Assembly: GCA_050949085.1 (NCBI GenBank)
Contig: JBMNFB010000001.1
Coordinates: forward strand, 434,001 to 498,000
Source: JBMNFB01 sp050949085
GTDB lineage: Bacteria > Bacillota > UBA994 > UBA5500
Direction: 5' to 3'
DNA: 64,000 bases
Within the stretch, counting starts at the first letter, position 1. Each line of letters begins with the position of its first letter. The notes beneath the pieces were generated by a model that had not been told where the DNA came from, ran no database searches, and worked only from the letters and a program-made list of their open reading frames with translations. The translations under genes were made by a program, and so were the position numbers. Positions 7,975-17,431 of the stretch are shown here, piece after piece.

Positions 7975-9223
7975 ATTAGCCCGATCCTCTTGGGGAAAGG
8001 GGGAAGCTCAGCTGACCAGCATCTTCTCTGTCAGCCAGTTAACCAGCTATATCAAGGCCCTCCTGGACGGCGACGAGATCCTGAGCAGCATCCTGGTCCA
8101 GGGGGAGATTTCAAATTTCCGCCACCATAGCTCCGGGCATATGTACTTTACGCTAAAAGATGCTGGCAGCGTACTGCGAGCAGTGATGTTTCGCAGCAGG
8201 GCTGCCCAGCTGAAATTCTTGCCGAGCAACGGCATGGATGTGATTGTACAAGGCAGCATCTCTGTCTACGAGCGCGATGGGCAATACCAGCTCTATGTAA
8301 ACAGCATGCAGCCGGCAGGTGTTGGCGCTCTGCACCTCGCCTTTGAGCAGTTGAAAAGTAAACTGCAGGCGGAGGGGCTGTTTGATCCGGGCCGCAAGCA
8401 GCCGCTGCCGCCCTACCCGCGCACAGTCGGTATCGTCACGTCGCCTACCGGGGCGGCGGTGCGCGATCTGATCAGTGTCATCCAGCGCCGTAACCCGACG
8501 GTGCAGATCCTGTTGGCACCGGTCGCCGTACAGGGAGCACAGGCCCCAGGAGACATCGCTGCCGCCCTGGACCTCCTTTCCGAGCTACCGGAGGTTGACG
8601 TGATCATCGTCGGCAGGGGAGGGGGAGCGCTTGAAGAACTGTGGGCGTTCAATAGCGAAGAGGTAGCCAGAAGCATCGCCGACTGCAGCAAGCCGGTTAT
8701 CTCCGCGGTTGGACATGAGACCGACTTTACCATTGCCGACTTCGTGGCTGATTGCCGCGCCCCCACTCCGAGTGCGGCCGCTGAACTGGCGGTGCCAGTT
8801 CACCAGGAATTGGTCAGCAGACTGGCTGATCTTACCTCGCGCCTGCTCCTGGCTGAAGAGATGCTCCTGGATCAGAAGCGACAAAGGCTGCTGGCGCTGG
8901 CTGAACGACGAGCCTTAAGGCAACCGCTGGACGACATCGAACGGCGGGCCCAGGCGATCGATCACCTGCAACATCGGCTGCAGCAGGCGGCGAGGCAGCG
9001 CACTGCCGCAGCGCGGGTTGCCATTCAGGAGGTGGGGGGCCGTCTCAACGCGCTGAACCCGCTGGCAGTGCTGGCGCGTGGCTATGGAATCACGCTGACC
9101 GAAACGGGTGAGATTGTTACCGATCCGCGGCAGCTGCAGCCTGGCGATCGGGTAGAGACGGTCCTGCACGGCGGCCGGGTGCTCAGTATTGTCACAGAGA
9201 CAAGGGGGGCGAAGAATGCCTGA
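7964..9223 (+). CDS. xseA: exodeoxyribonuclease VII large subunit
   Basis: XseA is the catalytic subunit of exonuclease VII, which degrades single-stranded DNA to short oligonucleotides. The protein (about 419 residues) has an N-terminal OB fold (FSVSQLTSYIKALLD onward), the catalytic domain with PRTVGIVTSPTGAAVRD, VIIVGRGGGALEELWAFN and SAVGHETDFTIADFVAD, and a C-terminal coiled coil before the ILARGY-type end. The ATG at 7964 is preferred to the adjacent TTG at 7961. The preceding gene stops at 7974, so the two are translationally coupled. Confidence 0.95.
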   Translation: MSDRLARSSWGKGEAQLTSIFSVSQLTSYIKALLDGDEILSSILVQGEISNFRHHSSGHMYFTLKDAGSVLRAVMFRSRAAQLKFLPSNGMDVIVQGSISVYERDGQYQLYVNSMQPAGVGALHLAFEQLKSKLQAEGLFDPGRKQPLPPYPRTVGIVTSPTGAAVRDLISVIQRRNPTVQILLAPVAVQGAQAPGDIAAALDLLSELPEVDVIIVGRGGGALEELWAFNSEEVARSIADCSKPVISAVGHETDFTIADFVADCRAPTPSAAAELAVPVHQELVSRLADLTSRLLLAEEMLLDQKRQRLLALAERRALRQPLDDIERRAQAIDHLQHRLQQAARQRTAAARVAIQEVGGRLNALNPLAVLARGYGITLTETGEIVTDPRQLQPGDRVETVLHGGRVLSIVTETRGAKNA

Positions 9224-9470
9224 GAAGGAAAAGCTCAGCTTCGAGCAGTGCCTGGAGCGGCTGGAAGAGGTGGTGCGCCACCTGGAAGGGGGACAGACCT
9301 CGCTGGAGGAGTCGCTGAAACTGTTTGCGGAAGGTGTGGAGCTGCTCAGCTCCTGCCAGGAAGAACTGCTGGCCGCCGAGAAGACAGTCCAGATGCTAAT
9401 TGCCAAAGCAGAAGGGGAGATCGTGCGCAGGCCCTTCCGCGTGGGGGAGGAGGATCTCGGTGGGCTTTGA
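9216..9470 (+). CDS. xseB: exodeoxyribonuclease VII small subunit
   Basis: XseB is the small helical subunit of exonuclease VII. The 84-residue product shows the family signature LSFEQCLERLEEVVRHLEGG followed by SLEESLKLFAEGVELL. The ATG at 9216 lies inside the end of xseA (eight-base overlap) with AGGGGGG upstream. An in-frame upstream extension exists but would add residues unrelated to the family. Confidence 0.95.
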   Translation: MPEKEKLSFEQCLERLEEVVRHLEGGQTSLEESLKLFAEGVELLSSCQEELLAAEKTVQMLIAKAEGEIVRRPFRVGEEDLGGL

Positions 9471-10359
9471 TCTGGCAACCTACCTGACCCAGCACCAACA
9501 GCTGGTCAATGAGGCGCTGGCCGAGCTGCTCCCCGTGGGAGATACCTTTCCTCCTGTCATCCATGAGGCCATGCGTTACAGCGTGCTGGGTGGAGGCAAG
9601 CGGCTGCGCCCTATTCTGGCGCTGGCTGCGGCCGAATCGGTAGGAGCCGAGGCAGGTCCACTGTTGCCCGCGATCTGTGCCCTGGAGTGCATCCATGCCT
9701 ACTCCCTGATTCACGATGATCTCCCGGCGATGGACGACGACGATCTGCGCCACGGGCTCCCTGCCAATCACAGGGTTTATGGAGAGGCCGTCGCCATTCT
9801 GGCAGGAGACGCCCTGCTCACCTATGCGTTCAGGCTGCTCTGCAGTCTAAAGGAGGCATTTCCGGCGGAGCTGGTGTTGCAGATTATTGAGGAGACAGCT
9901 ATCGCCTCTGGCTCAACCGGGCTGGTCGGCGGACAGACGATGGATATTCTGGCAGAGCGGCAGCAGCTGGACTTCGTGCCGACTGAAGCGCTGGAGTATA
10001 TCCATCGGCACAAGACGGGTGATCTGCTGCGTTTGAGCGTTCGCGTGGGCGCGATATTGGGTGGCGCCAGCGCCGACCAACTGGAGGCCCTGACCCGCTA
10101 CGCGGAACGGATCGGTGTGGCGTTTCAGATCACTGACGATCTGCTGGATGTCTACGGGGACGAAACGAAACTGGGCAAGCGGGTCGGCAAGGATGCGCCG
10201 CGGGGCAAACTGACCTACCCCGGGGTCTATGGAACGCCAGCGGCAGAACGTCAGGTGCAGCATCTGCTGCAGTCAGCCGTCGATGAGCTCCAGGCACTTG
10301 GTCCCACAGCCGAGCCATTGCGCCAAATCGCGAGGTTTCTGGCGCAACGCGACCATTGA
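9460..10359 (+). CDS. ispA: farnesyl/geranyl diphosphate synthase
   Basis: A trans-prenyltransferase condensing IPP with DMAPP and GPP to make farnesyl diphosphate for isoprenoid lipids. The first aspartate-rich motif reads DDLPAMDDDDLRHG near residue 85, the second DDLLDVYGD near residue 226. GGGKRLRP and the GxxD/KxTYP segment (GKDAPRGKLTYP) are also present. At 299 residues it has normal length. The GTG start overlaps the xseB end by 11 bases and has GGGAGGAGGA upstream. The dxs gene follows immediately, so two steps of isoprenoid synthesis are together. Confidence 0.95.
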   Translation: MGFDLATYLTQHQQLVNEALAELLPVGDTFPPVIHEAMRYSVLGGGKRLRPILALAAAESVGAEAGPLLPAICALECIHAYSLIHDDLPAMDDDDLRHGLPANHRVYGEAVAILAGDALLTYAFRLLCSLKEAFPAELVLQIIEETAIASGSTGLVGGQTMDILAERQQLDFVPTEALEYIHRHKTGDLLRLSVRVGAILGGASADQLEALTRYAERIGVAFQITDDLLDVYGDETKLGKRVGKDAPRGKLTYPGVYGTPAAERQVQHLLQSAVDELQALGPTAEPLRQIARFLAQRDH

Positions 10360-10396
10360 CCGGCTGGCGGGTAACTATGCGACTGACAGAAGGTTG

Positions 10397-12283
10397 GTGA
10401 AGCAATTGTCCCAAATTCTCCCTCTGATCCGCTCCCCGGAGCAGATCAGCTCACTGACTCGCTCCGAGCTGCGGCAGTTGACGCGCGAATTGCGGGAGAA
10501 GGTTGTTCGCGTGGTAGCCTCCAATGGTGGACATCTGGCCTCCAATCTGGGAGTCGTCGAGCTCACCCTGGCGCTACATCTCGCCTTTGATTTTGCCACC
10601 GACAGGCTGATCTGGGACGTCGGGCATCAGACGTACATCCATAAGCTTCTCACTGGACGCGTGGCTGAGTTCGGTAGCCTGCGCCAGTTCAAAGGGATCT
10701 CGGGGTTTCCCAAGCCCGAGGAAAGCCCTTACGACCATTTTATTGCGGGTCATAGCAGCACTTCGATATCGGCTGCTCTGGGGATGGCCAAGGCGCGCGA
10801 CCTGCAGGGGCAGCAGCACCATGTGGTCGCTGTCATCGGCGACGGTGCCCTGACTGGAGGCATGGCCTGGGAGGCGCTGAATCACACTGGTGATAGCGGC
10901 ACCCGTCTGATCGTAGTGCTGAACGATAATGAGATGTCCATCGCCAGGAATGTGGGGGCGATGTCGTCTTACCTGGCTAAGGCCCGCACCGCTCCGCGCT
11001 ACCTGCAGACCAAGGCAGATGTGGAGGAGGTGCTGCGCCGGATCCCGCTGGTCGGAGAGCGCCTGCTGGAAACCAGCGGTCGTCTCAAGGAGAGTTTGAA
11101 GCATCTGCTGGTTCCGGGGATGATTTTTGAGGAACTGGGCTTTACCTACCTCGGTCCGGTGGACGGCCATGACATCGCTGCTTTGACTTCCATGTTTGAA
11201 TATGCCAAGTCGCTGGACGAACCGGTCCTTGTCCACTGCATCACTACCAAGGGGAAGGGGTATCGGCCAGCTGAGCAGGAACCGCAGCGGTTTCATGGCA
11301 CAGGTCCCTTCAATCCAGCCACGGGGAAAAGCTGGCGCTCTGCGGCGTCGGCAGTGCGATCCTATACCGAGGTGTTCGCAGATACCCTCTGTGATCTGGC
11401 CTCCCGGGAAGAAAAAATCGTGGCGATTACCGCTGCTATGCCGGATGGGACGGGGCTCACTCGTTTCAGAGAGCGTTACCCCGAGCGCTTTTTCGATGTG
11501 GGAATCGCCGAGCAGCATGCTGTGACGTTTGCTGCCGGCCTCGCTTCTCAGGGTTTCCGGCCCGTTTTTGCCGTCTACTCCACTTTCCTGCAGCGGGCGT
11601 ACGACCAGCTGCTGCATGATGTCTGTCTGCCAGCATTGCCGGTGGTGATGGCTATTGACCGCGCAGGGCTGGTGGGCGCGGACGGAGAAACTCATCAGGG
11701 TGTGTTTGATCTGGCTATGCTGCGGCAGATGCCGAACATGACAGTACTGGCTCCCCGCGACGCCCAGGAACTGGTCAATGGCCTCCATTTTGCGCTGAAG
11801 CAGCGCGGGCCGGTGGCGATTCGCTACCCGCGGGGAGCTGCCCCCAGCGGCAATCTGGTTCCTGCGCAGCCGCTGGAGGCTGGACGCGCCGTCTGCCTGC
11901 AGCAGGGTAAGGATATCCTGCTGGTCAACTGCGGCACCATCTGGGATCTCACGCGAAAGGTGGCCGATCAGTTGAGCCTGGCCGGGTTCACTCCCACCAT
12001 CTATGATGTGCGATTTGTGAAACCCCTGGACGAGTCCCTCGGGCAGCTTGCGCGGGAGCACGCAGTTACTGCAGTGCTCGAGGAAGGTGTGATCGCTGGG
12101 GGTTGCGGGTCAGCGCTGTTGGAGATGATGGCAGCGCAGAACTTGAGCGGCAATGTGCTCCTCTTTGGCATCCCGGATCGGTTTGTGCCCCATGGGCAGC
12201 GAAGCGAGCTGCTTCAGGCCCTGGGGCTCAATCCGGAAGCGATTACGCGTTCCATACTGGACCGCCTGGCGAGGCGAATGTGA
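10397..12283 (+). CDS. dxs: 1-deoxy-D-xylulose-5-phosphate synthase
   Basis: Dxs condenses pyruvate and glyceraldehyde-3-phosphate with thiamine diphosphate, the first step of the MEP isoprenoid pathway. N-terminal motifs include SNGGHLASNLGVVELT and DVGHQTYIHKLLTGR. The diphosphate-binding GDGALTGGMAWEALNH motif lies near residue 150, and the transketolase pyrimidine domain has DVGIAEQHAVTFAAG. The C-terminal transketolase domain is complete. The GTG at 10397 gives about 628 residues; TTG at 10406, with better-spaced GGTGA, is the alternative. It overlaps tlyA by one base (TGATG). Confidence 0.94.
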   Translation: MKQLSQILPLIRSPEQISSLTRSELRQLTRELREKVVRVVASNGGHLASNLGVVELTLALHLAFDFATDRLIWDVGHQTYIHKLLTGRVAEFGSLRQFKGISGFPKPEESPYDHFIAGHSSTSISAALGMAKARDLQGQQHHVVAVIGDGALTGGMAWEALNHTGDSGTRLIVVLNDNEMSIARNVGAMSSYLAKARTAPRYLQTKADVEEVLRRIPLVGERLLETSGRLKESLKHLLVPGMIFEELGFTYLGPVDGHDIAALTSMFEYAKSLDEPVLVHCITTKGKGYRPAEQEPQRFHGTGPFNPATGKSWRSAASAVRSYTEVFADTLCDLASREEKIVAITAAMPDGTGLTRFRERYPERFFDVGIAEQHAVTFAAGLASQGFRPVFAVYSTFLQRAYDQLLHDVCLPALPVVMAIDRAGLVGADGETHQGVFDLAMLRQMPNMTVLAPRDAQELVNGLHFALKQRGPVAIRYPRGAAPSGNLVPAQPLEAGRAVCLQQGKDILLVNCGTIWDLTRKVADQLSLAGFTPTIYDVRFVKPLDESLGQLAREHAVTAVLEEGVIAGGCGSALLEMMAAQNLSGNVLLFGIPDRFVPHGQRSELLQALGLNPEAITRSILDRLARRM

Positions 12284-13095
12284 TGGCTAAGCAGAAGGAG
12301 CGTCTCGATGTGCTCTTGGTAAACCAGGGCTACTTCGATTCACGGGCACGCGCGCAAGGTGCCATCATGGCAGGTCAGGTTCATGTCGATGGCCAGATGG
12401 TAGATAAGCCTGGGCAGAGGATCTCTCCTGATGCGACGATAGAGGTTCAGGGCAAGAAGTTTCCCTTTGTGAGTCGCGGTGGGCTCAAGCTGCAGCGGGC
12501 CGTTGAGCACTTCCAGCTGGACCTGCAGGACAAGGTCGTCCTGGACATCGGTGCTTCCACCGGCGGCTTTACCGATTGCGCTCTGCGGCACGGCGCGAAA
12601 CGGGTGTATGCCGTAGATGTCGGCTACGGGCAGCTGGCCTGGGAACTGCGGCAGGATGAGCGGGTGGTTGTTCTGGAGCGGACGAACGCGCGCTACCTGA
12701 CAGCAGAACACGTGCCTGAGCCCGTGGATATTACAACCATCGACGTCTCGTTTATTTCGCTCGGTCTGATCTTGCCTGCGGTTGTTGCCCTGCTGATGCC
12801 GGCTGCGGATGTGATCGCCCTGATCAAGCCTCAGTTTGAGGCGGGACGCCAGCAGGTAGGGAAGAAGGGTGTGGTGCGGGATCCTGCAGTGCACGCCCAG
12901 GTGATTAAAAAGGTCTGGGATGAAGCCAGCCAACTGGGGCTCTCACTATCAGGGCTGACGTACTCGCCGATCACCGGGCCAGAGGGGAATATCGAGTTCT
13001 TGGCCTGGTTCAGGCATGGCGGTCAGCAGACGGGCTCCGAGGATGTGGTGCAGCAGGTGGTGCAGGAGGCGCATGATGTTCTGGGTAAGAGATAA
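12283..13095 (+). CDS. tlyA: TlyA family rRNA 2'-O-methyltransferase / hemolysin-like
   Basis: A 270-residue protein with an N-terminal S4 RNA-binding domain (residues 6-65: RLDVLLVNQGYFDSRARAQ) and an FtsJ-like SAM-dependent methyltransferase domain (VLDIGASTGGFTDCALRHGA near residue 88). It corresponds to Bacillus YqxC and mycobacterial TlyA, which methylates ribosomal RNA. The ATG overlaps the dxs stop as TGATG. In Bacillus the next gene is the arginine repressor; here it is nadK. Confidence 0.9.
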   Translation: MAKQKERLDVLLVNQGYFDSRARAQGAIMAGQVHVDGQMVDKPGQRISPDATIEVQGKKFPFVSRGGLKLQRAVEHFQLDLQDKVVLDIGASTGGFTDCALRHGAKRVYAVDVGYGQLAWELRQDERVVVLERTNARYLTAEHVPEPVDITTIDVSFISLGLILPAVVALLMPAADVIALIKPQFEAGRQQVGKKGVVRDPAVHAQVIKKVWDEASQLGLSLSGLTYSPITGPEGNIEFLAWFRHGGQQTGSEDVVQQVVQEAHDVLGKR

Positions 13096-13146
13096 GGGCG
13101 TTTCAGGACACCGACCAGCGGGGCGATTGCCGGAGGGGGTGGAGGG

Positions 13147-14025
13147 ATGTTAATCGGCGTGATTCCCAACCTGAGCAAACCGGATGCGCTCCCTGTCTGC
13201 CAGGACGTGATTTCCTGGCTGCGGCTGCGCAATTGTGACGTGCTCCTTTCTCAGACTGCGGCTGACCGCCTGGGCTATGAGGGGCTAGGGGCTGACGATG
13301 AGCAGCTGGCCGAGGCCTGTGATTTGATCATCGTCCTGGGTGGCGACGGGACACTGCTAAGTGTCGTAAGGCGCTGGCCGTTCTGGGGGGTGCCGGTACT
13401 GGGGATCAACCTGGGCAACCTCGGCTTCCTGACAGAGCTGGAGCTGCCTGAACTTCATTCCGGCCTGGAACGGGTCCTGCGAGGTGACTATTCTGTGCAG
13501 GAGAGGCTGATGTTGCGGGCGCAGGTGAAACGGGGTTCCCGAATCGTCAGCGAAATGTACGCGCTGAACGATGTGGTCGTGACCCGCGGTTCCCTCAGCC
13601 GATTGTTGCGCCTGGATGTGATGATCGATGGGGAGTACCTGGATCGCCTGCCGGCGGACGGCGTAATCGTCTCAACCCCTACCGGCTCTACAGCTTACAG
13701 TCTGTCTGCCGGTGGGCCGATCGTTGACCCGCGAACCAGTGTGCTGTTGGTTACGCCCATCTGCGCTCACACGCTGCATTCGCGTCCGCTGGTTGTCTCT
13801 CCTGAAAGCACCATTTCCATTGTCGTCGCAGCGCCGCACGAAGATGTTTTGTTGTCCATGGACGGACAGGAGTCATTTCGGCTCAGCCCGGACGATCAGG
13901 TCATCGTCGGCCGATCACCAACGGTGGCCCGATTCATCCGGCTGAGGACGCGCAGCTTCTATGAGGTGCTGCGCAAGAAGCTGCGGGACAGCGGTCTTAG
14001 TCACGGGCCGAAGGAGGATGCCTGA
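13147..14025 (+). CDS. nadK: NAD kinase
   Basis: NadK phosphorylates NAD to NADP with ATP or polyphosphate. The catalytic GGDGTLLSVVR is near residue 63, followed by GINLGNLGFLTEL, the NDVVVTRG segment and STPTGSTAYSLSAGGPI. The 292-residue length is normal. GGAGGG lies just before the ATG. The stop overlaps recN (TGATG). No argR gene lies between tlyA and recN, unlike Bacillus. Supply of NADP is of interest because a transhydrogenase operon lies elsewhere in the window. Confidence 0.95.
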   Translation: MLIGVIPNLSKPDALPVCQDVISWLRLRNCDVLLSQTAADRLGYEGLGADDEQLAEACDLIIVLGGDGTLLSVVRRWPFWGVPVLGINLGNLGFLTELELPELHSGLERVLRGDYSVQERLMLRAQVKRGSRIVSEMYALNDVVVTRGSLSRLLRLDVMIDGEYLDRLPADGVIVSTPTGSTAYSLSAGGPIVDPRTSVLLVTPICAHTLHSRPLVVSPESTISIVVAAPHEDVLLSMDGQESFRLSPDDQVIVGRSPTVARFIRLRTRSFYEVLRKKLRDSGLSHGPKEDA

Positions 14026-15716
14026 TGCTGGTCAAACTGGTTGTTGAGAATCTGGCCTTAATCGATCATCTGGAGCTGGATTTTCCGCGCGGCTTGATTG
14101 TGCTCAGTGGCGAAACCGGGGCCGGCAAGTCACTGATCCTTGACGCCTTGTCACTGATTCTGGGCGATCGCGCGACAACGGAGCTGGTTCGAACCGGGGC
14201 GCAGCGGGCGGTGGTTCAAGCCGTTTTTGAAGACGTTCAGCTGCCGGGCGATTACGCTCAGTTTGTAGACGAGGGCCAGCTGATCATCTCACGTGAGGTA
14301 CAGCAGAACGGACGCAGCGTGGCACGGGTGAATGGGCAGATCGTCACTGTTGGCATCCTGCGCGCGCTGGGGGCAGCGCTGGTGGATCTGCATGGGCAGC
14401 ACGAACATCAGTCATTACTGCGGGTGGACAAGCATCGTGAGGTCTTGGATCGCTTTGGCGGTGAGCCGGTGGCGAACCTGCTGGGACGTCTCGGTGAGCT
14501 AACCGATCAGTTTGCGGGTGTTTCGCAGCAGCTGGAGCAGATTTACGGCGACGCGCGCGAAAGGGAGCGGCGGTTGGACATGCTGCGCTTTCAGACGGAA
14601 GAGATTGCAGCCGCCCGTCTCCAGCCAGGTGAGGAGGAGACATTGCTCAACGAGCGGCGAGCGCTAGCCAACTATGAGCGGCTCTACGGCAGCATCAGCC
14701 GCGCCTACGCTTTGCTGTCTCAGGGGACGGGGCATGTTCCGTCGGCCCTGGAGCAGCTGTCTGAAGCTGTGGGTGAGCTAGACGATGCGCGACGCTTTGA
14801 CCAGCGCCTGGGCAAGTGGCAGGAGAATCTGCAGGCTGCGCTCTATACTCTGGAGGAGGGCGCCCTTACCCTCCGGAACTATTTGGAGGAGCTGGAGCAT
14901 GATCCGAATCGGCTGGATAGGGTGGAACAGAGGCTGGACCAGATCAGCGGGTTGAAACGCAAGTATGGCGACTCCATCGAACAGATTCTCCACTACCAGC
15001 AACAGGCGGCGCAGGAGATCGACCGCATTGAGAACAACGCCGAGCTGGCCGAGCGGTTAAGTGCTCAGCTGGAGATGATTATGGCGCGATACGAGCAGAC
15101 CGCCGCCCAGCTAACTGCGCTGCGCCAGCGCCTTGCGGAAGAGTTGGCTTTGCAGCTGCAGCAACAGCTGGCCGATCTGGGGATGTCGTCGGCCCAGTTT
15201 CAGGTGGCTATCGGCCAGCAATTGGCGCAGAAGCCATCTCGCGTGGGCTGGGATCTGGTCGAGTTCATGTTTTCAGCTAATCCGGGCGAGCCGCCCCGGC
15301 CCCTGGTACGCGTCATCTCCGGCGGCGAGATGTCGCGGGTTATGCTGGCGCTGAAGACCCTCCTGGCGGAACACGACTCCGTCGACACGCTGATTTTTGA
15401 CGAAATTGACGACGGTATCGGCGGCAAGGCAGCTTTGGTAGTGGCCGATAAGCTGCAACAGCTGGCCCAGTCTCATCAGGTAATCTGCATCTCACACCTG
15501 GCAAGCATTGCCAGTTGCGCCAATTATCATCTGCTGATCAGCAAGGACGTCGTTGATGGCGCAACCTATACAAGAGTTGAAGCACTGCAGGGCGAGGCGC
15601 GGGTGCGGGAGATCGCCCGTCTTCTGGATGGAGAGAGCAGTCCGATCGGCTATGCTCACGCCAGGGAGCTGCTGCAGAGCTCAGGGCAACTGCGGGAGAC
15701 ATCGGACAACTGTTGA
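14025..15716 (+). CDS. recN: DNA repair protein RecN
   Basis: RecN is an SMC-like ATPase that acts early in double-strand break repair. The Walker A motif GETGAGKSLILDAL is at about residues 29-42, two coiled-coil arms fill the middle, and the C-terminal signature SGGEMSRVMLALK and Walker B LIFDEIDDGIGG are intact. The 563-residue length is usual. It is the last gene of the nusB-recN run. No LexA-type box was looked for successfully. Confidence 0.95.
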   Translation: MLVKLVVENLALIDHLELDFPRGLIVLSGETGAGKSLILDALSLILGDRATTELVRTGAQRAVVQAVFEDVQLPGDYAQFVDEGQLIISREVQQNGRSVARVNGQIVTVGILRALGAALVDLHGQHEHQSLLRVDKHREVLDRFGGEPVANLLGRLGELTDQFAGVSQQLEQIYGDARERERRLDMLRFQTEEIAAARLQPGEEETLLNERRALANYERLYGSISRAYALLSQGTGHVPSALEQLSEAVGELDDARRFDQRLGKWQENLQAALYTLEEGALTLRNYLEELEHDPNRLDRVEQRLDQISGLKRKYGDSIEQILHYQQQAAQEIDRIENNAELAERLSAQLEMIMARYEQTAAQLTALRQRLAEELALQLQQQLADLGMSSAQFQVAIGQQLAQKPSRVGWDLVEFMFSANPGEPPRPLVRVISGGEMSRVMLALKTLLAEHDSVDTLIFDEIDDGIGGKAALVVADKLQQLAQSHQVICISHLASIASCANYHLLISKDVVDGATYTRVEALQGEARVREIARLLDGESSPIGYAHARELLQSSGQLRETSDNC

Positions 15717-15790
15717 ATGAGAGTCGGTCGCGACTGAGACAATATTGACAGACGAACCAGATAACGTTCGGCTTTATGTAAACCGCAATC

Positions 15791-15820
15791 GGATAGGTGA
15801 CAAGGACCTCGGACATCTTA
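15791..15820 (+). promoter_or_regulatory. putative SigF/SigG promoter of spoIVB
   Basis: GGATA and CATCTTA are separated by 18 bases. CATCTTA fits the forespore SigG -10 consensus (CATNHTA); the -35 fits less strictly. In Bacillus spoIVB is transcribed in the forespore by SigG and weakly by SigF. The predicted start falls at the left end of a perfect palindrome. Confidence 0.5.
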
Positions 15821-15866
15821 GAGACAGAACTCGAGTTCTGAGATGTTTCCCGGTTCTTATTTTTTG
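15813..15866 (+). promoter_or_regulatory. palindrome and hairpin before spoIVB
   Basis: The 14-base perfect palindrome AGAACTCGAGTTCT (15826-15839) is flanked by ACATCT and AGATGT, which also pair, followed by T-rich runs. It could act as the recN terminator. Because it overlaps the -10 and start point of the predicted forespore promoter, it could equally be an operator. The sequence does not decide between these. Confidence 0.5.
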
Positions 15867-15946
15867 TCCTTTTTTCCGGTCTAGTCGCCAGGGGGAAGTA
15901 TGACCAATGTTGCCACACCGTCAGTGCGGGGAGGTACAGAGGCAGG

Positions 15947-17287
15947 ATGAAACAGCGCCAGTTGATAGGAATTTTGCTCGCGGTTTGGATCATCGGATTT
16001 TGCTGCTCGCCTGTATTCATTAACTGGGCCGTCTTTCCAGAGGAAATCCGCATCATGGCGGGGATACCCTATGCCCTCAGGTTGCCGCTACCGCTGGATC
16101 TGACGCTGGAGACCGATCGGGATGGCCTGTTCGTCAACGATCAGGAGCTTCTACCTAGTCAGCGCCTGGTAGGACGCGGCACGTGCGACCTGGTATCTCA
16201 GCAGACCGGCAGCCTGAACATCCAGATGCGCCTGTTCGGTCTGGTGCCGATTCGTCGACTAAACGTGGAAGTGTTGCCACCTATTGAGGTGGTTCCCTCA
16301 GGACACTCTATCGGCGTGACTATCAGCGCCACCACTATGGTGGTAGGGCATGCGACCATCAAATCGGCCAGCGGAGATGCGCAGCCAGCCAAACAGGCTG
16401 GTCTGCGGCTAGGAGACCTGATCATCGGGATCAATGACTTGGCCTATCCCAGCGTAGCTACCGTAGCCGAGGAGATCCTGCGCGCAGGGGAAGACGGTCA
16501 TCCAATCCGGTTCCGCGTCAAGCGCGACGGTCAGGAGTTGGCTATCGACGTTCCGCCAGTCCTCTGTCAGGAGACCGGGAAATACCGGGTGGGTCTCTAC
16601 GTGCGTGACGATGCTGCCGGTGTAGGTACACTGACGTTCGTCGATCGGGAGAGCATGACTTTTGGCGCTTTGGGACACATCGTCGCTGACGTAGACACCA
16701 ACCACCCACTGGAGGTGCGTGAGGGGCGAGTGATGCTCTCCCGGGTGACTTCGATCAATCAGGGGAAGAGCGGCAGTCCGGGGGAGAAACGGAGTATCAT
16801 TGTCGACAATGCCGCCACCGTTGGCACATTCACGATAAACACCAGCATCGGTATCTACGGCGAGCTGCTGGAGGACATCACCACGGCCCAACCGCTGCCT
16901 GTGGCCCTGGTGGATGAGGTGAAGCCGGGTAAGGCGGAGATGTGGACGGTGGTTGAGGGCGAAGAAGTACGGCCATTTGAGATCGATATCGTGCGGGTGA
17001 CCCGGCAATCCAGTCCCGGCGGGAAGGGTATGGTGGTTCGGGTCAGCGACCCGGCGCTGCTGGAGATGACAGGAGGAATCGTGCAGGGGATGTCGGGCAG
17101 TCCGATTGTTCAGAACGGGCGTCTCGTTGGTGCCATTACACATGTATTTGTGAATCGGCCAGATTCAGGCTATGCGGTCTTTGCCGAGTGGATGGTGCGC
17201 GAGTCAGGACTGCTGGAAAAACGCCAGCAGGCAGCACCGACCTTCTTCCATCGCCGAGACATGCTGCGGAACGCGGGTGGCATCTAG
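15947..17287 (+). CDS. spoIVB: SpoIVB serine peptidase
   Basis: SpoIVB is a forespore-secreted S55 serine peptidase that cleaves SpoIVFA and so triggers SigK activation in the mother cell. An N-terminal membrane/signal segment (residues 5-24) is followed by a PDZ domain around 120-205 and the peptidase domain. Catalytic candidates are conserved: H244 in GALGHIVAD, D368 in VSDPALLE, S385 in QGMSGSPI and H399 in AITHVF. At 446 residues it is full length. A G-rich ribosome binding site precedes the ATG, and spo0A follows, as in Bacillus. Confidence 0.95.
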   Translation: MKQRQLIGILLAVWIIGFCCSPVFINWAVFPEEIRIMAGIPYALRLPLPLDLTLETDRDGLFVNDQELLPSQRLVGRGTCDLVSQQTGSLNIQMRLFGLVPIRRLNVEVLPPIEVVPSGHSIGVTISATTMVVGHATIKSASGDAQPAKQAGLRLGDLIIGINDLAYPSVATVAEEILRAGEDGHPIRFRVKRDGQELAIDVPPVLCQETGKYRVGLYVRDDAAGVGTLTFVDRESMTFGALGHIVADVDTNHPLEVREGRVMLSRVTSINQGKSGSPGEKRSIIVDNAATVGTFTINTSIGIYGELLEDITTAQPLPVALVDEVKPGKAEMWTVVEGEEVRPFEIDIVRVTRQSSPGGKGMVVRVSDPALLEMTGGIVQGMSGSPIVQNGRLVGAITHVFVNRPDSGYAVFAEWMVRESGLLEKRQQAAPTFFHRRDMLRNAGGI

Positions 17288-17431
17288 CCCGCGTTCCTGT
17301 CTTGCAGGTGGCGAAAATCGGCGATTCCTGTCGGGACTTGTAGAAGGATAATCAGATGCCAAAAGCAGGAGCACTCTCTGTCCTCGTCGAAGATAAGAGA
17401 GCGAACCTTTCGAGAAAGAGGTGTCTCTGTT

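Noticed and set aside
10574..12061. A 495-codon open frame on the minus strand opposite dxs
   Set aside because: Its composition is His/Gln/Arg-rich without family pattern, and it lies wholly under a well-conserved gene; it is a shadow of G+C-rich codon bias.
17342..17391. SigH promoter and Spo0A box before spo0A
   Set aside because: AAGGATAAT resembles a SigH -35, but no matching -10 was found, and the box has one mismatch; noted only as weak evidence.
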